The notes beneath the pieces are model-generated. The model saw nothing but the letters and a program-made list of their open reading frames with translations. It ran no database searches and was not told where the DNA came from. From the NCBI GenBank assembly GCA_037389465.1, contig JAZARR010000197.1, positions 2,838,501 through 2,902,500 of the forward strand: DNA of 64,000 bases, written 5' to 3'. Origin of the DNA: Baylisascaris procyonis (lineage: Eukaryota > Nematoda > Chromadorea > Rhabditida > Ascarididae). This document shows, piece by piece, positions 1 through 7,817 of this stretch; position 1 is the first letter of the stretch, and each line of letters begins with the position of its first letter. The position numbers were made by a program, and so were the translations under genes.

Positions 1-324
1 TTGTTACGTAGTCGCAAAAGTTGGTGGGTGGAGGAGGGGGAGGGAAAGTATTGTCATCCTGTTATCAGTAATTCTTATCTCTTCTTACGTAGCGGCAAAA
101 GTTGGTGGGTGGGAGGGGGGATGGGAAGTATTGTCCTCCTGTTATCAGTAATTCTTATCTCTTCTTACGTAGGGGCAAAAGTTGGTGGGTGGAGGAGGGG
201 GAGGGAAAGTATTGTCATCATGTTATCAGTAATTCTTATCTCTTCTTACGTAGGCGCAAAAGTTGGTGGGTGGGAGGGGGAGGGGCAGTCTTGTCATCCT
301 GTTATCAGTGTTTATCATCTCTTC
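1..324 (+). repeat. G-rich minisatellite, 4 monomers visible
   Basis: Tandem monomers of 79 to 82 bases, with G clusters starting at about 20, 101, 180 and 261. Each monomer has a pyrimidine-rich stretch with TTATCTCTTCTTACGTAG, then GGCAAAAGTTGGTGGG, then a G cluster such as GGGTGGGAGGGGGAGGGG, then AAGTATTGTCATCCTG. The G cluster fits the usual four-tract quadruplex pattern, and the CTTACGTAG part resembles a splice acceptor. Because the period is close to 81 bases (27 codons), several frames stay open across monomers; these are repeat artefacts, not genes. Confidence 0.93.
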
Positions 325-380
325 TTTCTTCATTCGCACGCTATTTTCGAATAAATTCTTGCACGAATATTTCTGATAGC

Positions 381-388
381 TATAAAAG
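381..388 (+). promoter_or_regulatory. TATA-like box
   Basis: TATAAAAG, a strong match to the eukaryotic TATA consensus, about 57 bases after the G-rich minisatellite and upstream of the exon-like segments. It is identical in all units: 9959, 19377, 28471, 37730, 46953 and 56019. In AT-rich DNA such an octamer can occur by chance; its position after a G-rich array is the only contextual support. Confidence 0.3.
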
Positions 389-834
389 CACCACAAAATT
401 TCGTTTGCTAATTTTGCTCATGTTATTTGATTTATGCGGATATGCTGTTAAAAAATGATATTTCGATTCAGTGATTGGCGTGGTCAAACTTTACGTGATG
501 CAAATGCTGTGAATACGTATGCATTCATAACCCTTGTTGCATTTCTCGATATCAACCCCCCTCCCAATCTCTTCTCACTCTCTCACTCTGCATGATTTTC
601 AATTTGATGTATGCTGAGCGGTTAAATTTTTAGTTGTAGAATAAAATGAAATATCGGTTTACGTGTTCAGCAGGATTAATTTTCTCTAAAAGTTTATAGC
701 TCTTCCCGATATAGGGTCTCCCCGTTGAATCAGGAACATTTTACCCTTCCCCCTCCCCCCTCTTCCCCATTGGGGAACACCACATGTTCCCATTGTAATT
801 CATGTGAGACATCAATTCGTCTGTTGATTTCTAG

Positions 835-883
835 ACATTCTGCAAAGTCATGCAACTAATAGCACCATTAACACTTGGGTGAG
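835..883 (+). other. Possible small exon
   Basis: Forty-nine bases bounded by TTGATTTCTAG on the left and GAG/GTAAGC on the right. One frame is open (ILQSHATNSTINTWV plus two bases). Its last two bases (AG) join in frame to the first base of the segment at 1117, giving arginine and continuing the frame that stays open there. The only support is the splice-like borders and this phase match. Confidence 0.2.
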
Positions 884-1116
884 GTAAGCATTCGGATCTC
901 GATTAGATGACTACGACGAAAAGTCTACGATATCGAAAACCCTTGGTTCATGGGTTAGGCCAAGAAGTCATCGGATCACCCCGAGTCTCTGGCCGCAGAT
1001 CCGAAGATATATGTTTTTAAAATTCTTGTTCCACTGTTGTTGCTTATTCGATTCGCTAACTAAGAACTCGTCTATATGTTGTGCTGTCGTTCTTTTCACT
1101 CATCAAACTATTTAAG

Positions 1117-1277
1117 GTGTGCCTCGCGGCATTTCCACATGCTACCCGATGTGGACGTTTCGTGCTTTGCTCTGCTGCAAAGCCTCGAGCTTCCATCCAG
1201 CTGTGCGTTTCTGCATTCCATCCGGGAACGGTGTTTCTATGGTCTCAATGCAAGAGCGTCTAATGGCCATCTGAAAC
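1117..1277 (+). CDS. Candidate internal exon (unit 1)
   Basis: Segment of 161 bases, more GC-rich than its surroundings, preceded by a pyrimidine-rich tract ending ATTTAAG and followed by the strong donor CTGAAAC/GTAAGT. The frame beginning TGT GCC TCG at 1118 is open to the donor (53 codons, ending GHLK plus one base); the other two + frames have stops. The one-base overhang is in phase with the two-base start of the segment at 5966. The sequence is unchanged in all seven units, so selection cannot be read from it. The opposite strand also has an open frame here, so the strand is unresolved. No protein family recognised. Confidence 0.3.
1142..1270 (-). CDS. Alternative minus-strand 42-codon frame
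   Basis: On the minus strand, ATG follows directly after ACTTACGTTTCAG, a good acceptor-like sequence. It opens a 42-residue frame beginning MAIRRSCIETIETPFPDG and ending KARNVHIG before TAG. It overlaps the + strand candidate exon at 1117-1277, and only one of the two is likely to be real. It is identical in all units (for example 10718-10846 in unit 2). No family recognised. Confidence 0.2.
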   Translation of the reverse strand: MAIRRSCIETIETPFPDGMQKRTAGWKLEALQQSKARNVHIG

Positions 1278-1420
1278 GTAAGTGCTATGAATTCTGTTGA
1301 ATGTTAGGAGACTATTTTTCTTATGCACAGAACTTTCATGGAAGCAGCCGTTTAATGGTATCGAACTATGGAATTGTTTACGCTTTCTGTTGTTTTAAGA
1401 AATTTTTCGATGAAATGTGG

Positions 1421-2160
1421 TAGGTTTGGCTAAGCTTAGGCTTATCCTAGGCTTAGGCTTACCCTGAAGCTGAAGCTGAGGCTTGGCTTAGGTATAGGCG
1501 TAGGTTTAGCTGAGGCTTTGGCCTAAGCTTGGTCTTAGCTTAAGCTCTACCTTTTGCTCGGGCCTACGTTCAGGCTTTTGCTTAGCTTAGGCCTAAGATC
1601 AGGGCTGAGGTCTAAGCTTGGTTCTAGTCTTGGCCTTTGGCTTCCTTCTAAGCTTGGTCTTACGCTTATGCTCTGGCTTAGGCTTAGGCTAATCTCAGGC
1701 CTAGGCTCAGGCTTGCTTTCAAGCCTAAGCTTGGGCTTTATCTTAGGCTTGGGCTCAGGCTGAGACTCAGGTTTAGGCTTGAGCTCAGGCCCGGCGTGAG
1801 CTTAGGCTTAGGCTTTGCCTCTGCTTAGACTTGGGATCAGGGCTGAGGCTAAGATTTGTCTTCGACTTAGGTTCTGGCTTTGGCTCAGGCCTACGCTAAG
1901 GCTTAGCCTTGGCTTAACTTTGGCTTTGGCTTAGGCTTAGGCATAGGTATGGCTTGGCCCGGGATGGTGCTTTGGCTCAATCTTAGGCTTATTGTTAGGG
2001 CTTGGGCTCACGCTTAGCCTTAGTTTTTAGGTTTCCTTAGGATTTGCTTACTTTCGCTGAGGCTGAGGTTTGGCCTTTGCTTGTCCTTAGTCCTAGGCTT
2101 ATGCTCAGGCTCATGTTGAAGCTTAGGTTGGCTCAGGCGCACGGTTAGGATCAGACTTAC
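1421..2160 (+). repeat. Degenerate TTAGGC hexamer block (unit 1)
   Basis: About 120 hexamers of the form GGCTTA with frequent variants GGCTCA, GGCTGA, GGCCTA, GGCTTT and GGTCTT. Perfect runs are short (CTTAGGCTTAGGCTT, repeated in several places). Read on the + strand the core is TTAGGC, the canonical nematode telomere repeat, with the G-rich strand running left to right. Hence it may be an old interstitial telomere tract, though a telomere-unrelated hexamer minisatellite is possible. The six-base period makes open frames rich in Leu, Gly and Ser, which are not genes. Confidence 0.85.
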
Positions 2161-4598
2161 AAAAAAAAATTTTCCCAAATTTTCCCCTGGCATCTGTAAA
2201 AGTCTCTGACAATTGTGGCCATATTGAACCCCGGGGATCAGGTAAAAATATGAAAAAAATTTTTTGGCCAAAAATCGGCAATTTTGATACCAAACGATAG
2301 AACTCATCGAGTTCTATCGTCGGACACCAGAATTGTCAATGTCAGACAACAAAAATTTTTTCTCAAATTTTCGCCTCGCATCTTTTCAAGTCTTATACTA
2401 CTGTGGTCATATTGAACCCCGGGGATCAGGCAAAAATGTGAAAATAATTTTTTTGGCCAAAAATCGGCAATTTTGGTACCAAACGAACACCAGAATTGTC
2501 AATGTCGAACAAAAAAATTTTTTCTCAAATTTTCCCCTGGCATCTGTTCAAGTCTTATACTACTGTGGTCATATTGAACCCCGGGGATCAGGCAAAAATG
2601 TGAAAATAATTTCTTTGGTCAAACGTCTACAATTTTGTTGCCAAACGATAGTACTCATCGAGTTCTATCGTCGGACACCAAAATTGTCAATGTCGGACAA
2701 AAAAATTTTTTCTCAAATTTTCCCCTGGCATCTGTTCAAGTCTTATGCAACTGTGGTCATATTGAACCCCGGGAATCAGGAGAAAATGTGAAAAAATTTT
2801 TTTTGGCCAAAAATCGGCGATTTTGGTAGCAAACGATAGAACTCATCGAGTTCTATCGTCGGACACCAGAATTGTCAATGTCGGACAAAAAAAATTTTTT
2901 CTCAAATTTTCCGCTGGCATCTGTTCAAGTCTTATGCAATTGTGATCATATTTAACCCTGGGGATCAGACAAAAATATGTAAAAAAATTTTTGGCCAAAA
3001 ATCGGCGATTTTGGTAGCAAACGATAGAACTCATCGAGTTCTGTCGTCGGACACCAAAATTGTCAATGTCGGATAAAAAAATTTTTTCTCAAATTTTCGC
3101 CTGGCATCTGCTCAAGTATTATACAACTGTGGCCATATTGAACCCCGGGGATCAGGCAGAAATGTTTTAAAAAAATTTTTTTGGCCAAAAATCGGCAATT
3201 TTGGTACGAAACGATAGAACTCGTCGAGTTCTATCGTCGGACACCAGAATTGTCAATATCGGACAAAAAAAATTTTTTCTCAAATTTTCCCCTGGCATCT
3301 GTTCAAGTCTTATACTACTGTGGTCATATTGCACCCCGGGGATCAGGCAGAAATGTTTTAAAAAAATTTTTTTGGCCAAAAATCGGCAATTTTGGTACAA
3401 AACGAACACCAGAATTGTCAATGTCGGACAAAAAAATTTTTTCTCAAATTTTCCCCTGGCATCTGTTCAAGTCTTATACTACTGTGGTCATATTGCACCC
3501 CGGGGATCAGGCAAAAATGTGTAAATAATTTCTTTGGTCAAACGTCTACAATTTTGTTGCCAAACGATAGTACTCATCGAGTTCTATCGTCGGACACCAA
3601 AATTGTCAATGTCGGACAAAAAAATTTTTCTCAAATTTTCCCCTGGCATCTTTTCAAGTCTTATGCAACTGTGGTCATATTGAACCCCGGGGATCAGGAG
3701 AAAATGTGAAAAAAATTTTTTTGGCCAAAAATCGGCAATTTTGGTACGAAACGATAGAACTCGTCGAGTTCTATCGTCGGACACCAGAATTGTCAATGTC
3801 GGACAAAAAAATTTTTTCTCAAATTTTCCCCTGGCATCTGTTCAAGTCTTATACAACTGTGGTCATATTGAACCCCGGGGATCAGGCAAAAATGTAAAAA
3901 AAATTTTTGGTCAAACGTCTACAATTTTGTTGCCAAACGATAGAACTCATCGAGTTCTATCGTCGGACACCAAAATTGTCAATGTCGGATAAAAAAATTT
4001 TTTTCTCAAATTTTCCCCTGGCATCTGTTCAAGTCTTATGCAACTGTGGTCATTTTGAACCCCGGGGACCAGGAGAAAATGTGAAGAAAATTTTTTTGGC
4101 CAAAAATCGTCAATTTTGGTACGAAACGATAGAACTCATCGAGTTCTATCGTCGGACACCAGAATTGTCAATGTCGGATAAAAAAAATTTTTTCCCAAAT
4201 TTTCCCCTGGCATCTGTTCAAGTCTGAGACAGCTGAGGTCATATTGAACCCTGGGGATCAGGCAAAAATATGAAAATAATTTCTTTGGTCAAACGTCTAC
4301 AATTTTGTTGCCAAACGATAGTACTCATCGAGTTCTATCGTCGGACACTAAAATTGTCAATGTCGGACAAAAAAATTTTTTCTCAAATTTTCCCCTGGCA
4401 TCTGTTCAAGTCTTATGCAACTGTGGTCATATTGAACCCCGGGGATCAGGAGAAAATGTGAAAAAATTTTTTGGCCAAAAATCGGCAATTTTGGTACCAA
4501 ACGATAGAACTCATCGAGTTCTATCGTCGGACACCAGAATTGTCAATGTCGGACAAGAAAAATTTTTTCTCAAATTTTCCCCTGGAATCTGACCAAGC
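2161..4598 (+). repeat. Palindrome-rich satellite, about 13 monomers (unit 1)
   Basis: Tandem monomers of about 188 bases, counted by the motif ACACCARAATTGTCAATGTC near 2316, 2486, 2672, 2860, 3050, 3239, 3407, 3592, 3780, 3966, 4155, 4344 and 4530. A shorter form of about 168 bases lacks the long palindrome (AAACGAACACC at 2486 and 3407). Each full monomer has three self-complementary parts: arms of up to 13 bases (ACGATAGAACTCG and its complement, one-base centre, for example 3211-3237), the octamer CCCCGGGG, and an A-run directly followed by a T-run. Open frames across it shift with A-run and T-run length and are not conserved between units. Confidence 0.93.
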
Positions 4599-5474
4599 TC
4601 AGGAGTGTCGTATGAGACGATCATACCGGTGAAATCGAAAGCCGTGAGTTGTTGTCCTTTATTGCTGAGATGTCATAGATTTGAAAGTTCATTAGCATAA
4701 GATTGAGGGGTAGCTTTAGGGTAATCGAAACGCGATCGTGTTGACGGAATGGACGTATAGTGGCAGTGGTGTTGTTTCAATTCTTGGGGAAGTGAACTGT
4801 TTAAACTTGCTTAGGGGTTGGGTTGAGGCATTGCTGTCGAGCTGAAGAATCGATGTAGCGTTTATGCAGTCGGCCTGCGGCGGAGCAGTCATTGCCTTAA
4901 ATCTCTCTTAGAAGTGTCGTGAGAGGTCGGGGGTCAAGAGGTCGATGTTTAGCGCTATACTTGATTAGACGCTATAGCGTTGATGGGATTGACCTACACC
5001 TCAGTACGGCTGCCATGGTTCTTGACAGTGGTTGCAAAATTTTAATGGTTGATTGCATCTTTTGGACGATTATTATTGGTATGTTCCGATATTTCACTCG
5101 TCATTGCTTTTACTAGAGAATCTTTTTTGCCATTCGCCGCCTCGTCATCTCCCTTGACCCTTCTATTTTCTTTGCACATCCGCGAGACACGAGGGCGGTA
5201 GTTCCTGCAGAACTCTTTCCGGCAAACTTCGTGCATCGGGTCACATCGCGCATTTCAACCTACTTCAGGAATTTATATACCAGCTGCTGTTTGTACCTTT
5301 TCAACAGTAGTACCATGTGAAGTGGTTCCGTTGCAATTATAAATCTGTAACGATAATTCATGTTCAACGCCACAATGACATGTCCTCTACTTTGCTAAGA
5401 AATCAGTTATAATTCCAGGTCGCCTTCCTTACATGCAATAGACTCCGGAGCGCTACTAAATTGATATTTTTCAG
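4599..5474. other. Spacer with broken open frame (unit 1)
   Basis: Begins with a stretch reading DDHTGEIESRELLSFIAEMS before TAG and containing GCC/GTGAGT, a donor-like site. Then follows the counterpart of the 144-codon frame of the other units (14452-14886 in unit 2), here cut at 5114-5116 by TAG where the others have TAC. Its translation has one hydrophobic stretch (CKILMVDCIFW...) but no family resemblance. The stop and the scattered substitutions argue against conserved coding use. The right end is an intron-like run ending TTGATATTTTTCAG. Confidence 0.5.
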
Positions 5475-5681
5475 TTTGAATCGTTCGAATCACTATCGGA
5501 TGATTCGTATATCAATAGCTTAGACGAGGCAATCAATCAAGAAGCGTCGATTATTCACGCCGCATCAAAGAAAGGTCGAATCTCGTCGAGAACACAGCCG
5601 ACGATAACGACCACTACGAGGCCATCGGCAATGCCCAAAGAGACCAGTTCACAACACGATGAAACCTCCCTCAAGCAATAG
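5475..5681 (+). CDS. Candidate terminal exon, 68 codons (unit 1)
   Basis: Starts exactly after TTGATATTTTTCAG, a near-ideal nematode-type acceptor, and runs to TAG. The peptide begins FESFESLSDDSYINSLDE and ends KETSSQHDETSLKQ: hydrophilic, Ser/Thr-rich, with a TITTTTRP run, like a disordered C-terminal tail. There is an in-frame TAA shortly upstream of the acceptor and no in-frame ATG near the start, so it would be a last exon. Compared with unit 2 it has 21 substitutions, 11 of them codon changes that alter the residue, with no indel and no stop. The open frame may survive by chance; no family recognised. Confidence 0.35.
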   Translation, partial: FESFESLSDDSYINSLDEAINQEASIIHAASKKGRISSRTQPTITTTTRPSAMPKETSSQHDETSLKQ

Positions 5682-5731
5682 TTTGTCCTCTTCAAAGCAT
5701 TTCTTGTAAGGTCATCTGCTGTGGTTCTACA

Positions 5732-5800
5732 ATGATCTAGTGCAGCGATCACCGATCGTATTGATTCAACAGTCACTAACGATCGGTGGTCATTGATCAT
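5732..5800. repeat. Imperfect hairpin after the 68-codon frame
   Basis: GATCACCGATCGT (from 5748) and ACGATCGGTGGTC (ending near 5791) are complementary at 12 of 13 positions across about 19 bases; the outer ATGATC and GATCAT extend the structure. If the frame ending at 5681 is transcribed, this would lie in its 3' untranslated region. The stem is kept in unit 2 (15296-15364), where the only change seen in this stretch is in the loop. Confidence 0.5.
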
Positions 5801-5965
5801 CTGGATTGTTTGTCATCGAATTTTCCGAGCGGTCGTCATATTGACCACTTTTTTATGGCTATCAACCAGCAGCACTACCGTGACAGATGGCTATAAACTT
5901 GTAATTTTAATAGTATATTTGAAGTTATGCGAGACGTTGCAGTGATTTGCGTTTCTCTTTAACAG

Positions 5966-6111
5966 CTCAAAAGATTGTAGGATTTTCCTTGAAGGGCGAA
6001 AGTTTGTTGCTATTGCTCGTCATTGATCTTCCTAGCCATTATCTTTTCCTTCAGGAAATGGGTGTGGAAGATGTCCATGCGGAGATTACCCATAAATTCT
6101 TGATGTTTTGA
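5966..6111 (+). CDS. Candidate terminal exon, 47 codons (unit 1)
   Basis: Follows the acceptor-like TTTCTCTTTAACAG. After two bases (CT) the frame is open for 47 residues to TGA: it starts QKIVGFSLKGESLLLLLVID and ends GVEDVHAEITHKFLMF. A hydrophobic stretch sits near residues 12-19. The two-base start is in phase with the one-base end of the candidate exon at 1117-1277, so the two could be spliced together, with the hexamer and satellite blocks in the intron. An internal CCTTCAG before GAAATGGG is an alternative acceptor. The frame stays open in unit 2 despite many replacement changes. An AATAAA lies far downstream at 7274. No family recognised. Confidence 0.28.
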
Positions 6112-7537
6112 AGAGATTTATTGAAATTTAATATTTTTTTGTAATTGTTAGCTTCTCATTCGGGTGTTTATTGGGATTTATCTCGTGCTTTCTCTAATTG
6201 CACTTTTAGATTTATCAGTGTTTTTGAAAATGGATTAATCTAAAATGTGCATTTTGTGTTTTTTATGAATTATTTCCATTGTTTTGTGCTCTCCTTTTTT
6301 CTCTTTTTTTTCAATATCAGTAATTTCAAAATTTCATTTTTATTTCGAAATAATTCCCTTATAGTTTAAAATATGTATTTGGTAAGAAAGAATATAATCG
6401 GGAGAATATTTGTTTACCATTCAGCTGTAACCCTACTTGACCGTGAGAAGGATCAGCCACGCAATCCAATTTTGTGTTTTGTGGTTAATCTTTATCGCTA
6501 AGATTTTATTACCCTGTTCTGGGCAATTTGGTTTTGTTATACAACTCTGGGCAATTTGTTTTTTATTGACGATTCTGGGCAATTGTTAGGCACTCTTGCG
6601 TAAAGACCATGTCATTGCGGTGGCGAACCGCGAACAGAGCTGGTGTTTTCGAACAATTGTGTATTTATAAGATGTTGCTTGGTTCAAGAGTCTTTTTCTT
6701 TGAGGAGGGGGGAATGCTAAAATAGATATAAACTTTTTAGGGTAATTGGATGAATAGGTAGAAAAACAAGTAGGCTACGCTTAAATTATTCGATCTTAAA
6801 TTTGAAAATAATCATGTTGCAATGAGGTTCTTAAAAAGAAATCTATTTTAATAGCGATGTTAGAGGGGAAGTCGGTGTTTTTAATTTCATCATCTAAACC
6901 AGTCGAAGAAATCACCTTTCAAAATGTTCTCTTTTCGTTTAAATCACTTCATTCATTTCATTAGAAACCCCCTTATCGTATCGTATTTTATAAGAAGGAA
7001 CACTGAAAACGGGACGATTAGCACTGATCGATATTTTTCTTGTTTTAAAAAGCGTGATCTCAATAGATTTAGATGGTGGCTAATCGTAGAGGACTAATTT
7101 GCTTTGAATGGCTGTTGAAAATCGTTCTGTGATCTTTCGTTGATTTGTATATAAAGCGTGTTTTAATTGTCGTGAAGATTTTATTGAAATGTTGTTTATT
7201 TTAATATTTAGGTGATTGTTGCATATAGGGCTATTTATTAGCTTCATAATCGAATATTATAATTTCAATAGCCAATAAATGTGATTATTATTTTTTCTAT
7301 GTTTAATGATTTATAAAAGAAAAAATGGTCGTACAATTTCCAATCCTGAAATTACCTTTTTGTGGCCTTCAGTTATTTCCATGTAAATTGATTTTTATCT
7401 ACTTTTTTTAAATATAATTTTCTTTGTTTGTAAAATTTATACTGCATATTTGTTAAATGTTTACAATTTTTATTAGTAAACTTCGATACATTCGATTGGT
7501 TTATTTCACATTTGAATAGACGATAACACATTTTTTT
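6112..7537. other. AT-rich stretch without recognised genes (unit 1)
   Basis: T-rich and A-rich intergenic-looking DNA. It holds a three-copy 28-base repeat at 6514-6590, a diverged copy of the J element at about 6586-6641, and AATAAA at 7274-7279. Its first 500 bases are almost identical to unit 2, although the segments just upstream are diverged. Equivalent stretches: 15676-17101, 24931-26356, 34030-35455, 43280-44705, 52319-53743 and 61386-62811. Confidence 0.7.
6514..6590 (+). repeat. 28-base tandem repeat, 3 copies
   Basis: CTGGGCAATTTG occurs at 6519, 6547 and (as CTGGGCAATTG) 6575, each preceded by T-rich or A-rich filler, giving a period of 28 bases. In units 2 to 7 the third copy reads CTGCGCAATTTG, so it has drifted. 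Confidence 0.7.
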
Positions 7538-7817
7538 AAAACATTTGGCACATTTGCAAAGAAGTTGGGCATACTCGCTGCGAGTAGCGAACCGAGCTGC
7601 GTTATACGTATTAGTGTGAGCAATACTACCGTTGTCGGCGCTTTGCAACCGTACAGTAGTGAGTGGGTCATCGAAGGCCAATTAATTCAGTGTGTTTCGA
7701 TACCAACAGGTTAGGAGTCTGGAGCGACTCTGCAAGTGTGCTGGGAATCTCGTGCATATCCAGTTCGCTGCTCCCAGTGAGCATGCCCAGTTTCTCTGCA
7801 ATTATGCCAAACTTTTT
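7538..7817. repeat. Inverted pair of 57-base elements (unit 1)
   Basis: Bases 7538-7594 read on the minus strand match 7761-7817 on the + strand at roughly four of five positions; the centre is about 166 bases. Both arms translate to similar peptides in their own direction: RFATRSEYAQLLCKCAKCF (minus) and QFAAPSEHAQFLCNYAKLF (plus). A more diverged third copy, in the minus orientation, lies near 6586-6641. No transposase or target-site duplication was seen, so this could be a decayed non-autonomous element or a duplicated exon fragment. Confidence 0.55.

Larger units (their letters stand above)
325..1420. other. Non-repetitive leader of unit 1
   Basis: About 1.1 kb between the minisatellite and the hexamer block. 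It holds a TATA-like box at 381-388, AATAAA motifs near 350 and 640, C/T tracts near 555-590 and 740-770 (the second followed by the short palindrome CCCCATTGGGG), a possible 49-base exon at 835-883 (after TTTCTAG, before GAG/GTAAGC) and the exon-like segment at 1117-1277. Apart from a C-run difference near 555, the copies in units 2 to 7 (9903-10996, 19322-20416, 28415-29510, 37675-38769, 46898-47992, 55963-57058) differ at only a few bases. No RNA gene was recognised. Confidence 0.7.

Noticed and set aside
1..324. CRISPR-like regular repeats
   Set aside because: The repeats are contiguous monomers without unique spacers, and the DNA looks eukaryotic.
885..1015. tRNA-like stretch (GGTTCATGGGTT resembling a B box)
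   Set aside because: No convincing A box, no cloverleaf and no anticodon arm could be drawn.
1554..1763. 69-codon Leu/Gly/Ser-rich frame in the hexamer block
   Set aside because: Low-complexity translation of a six-base repeat.
2161..4598. CENP-B box in the satellite
   Set aside because: No match to the mammalian box motif was found in the monomer.
7373..7681. 102-codon minus-strand frame present in all units
   Set aside because: Its second half is AT-rich DNA with Lys/Asn/Tyr-rich translation, the first half overlaps the inverted element, and its persistence only reflects the near identity of the units. No family resemblance.
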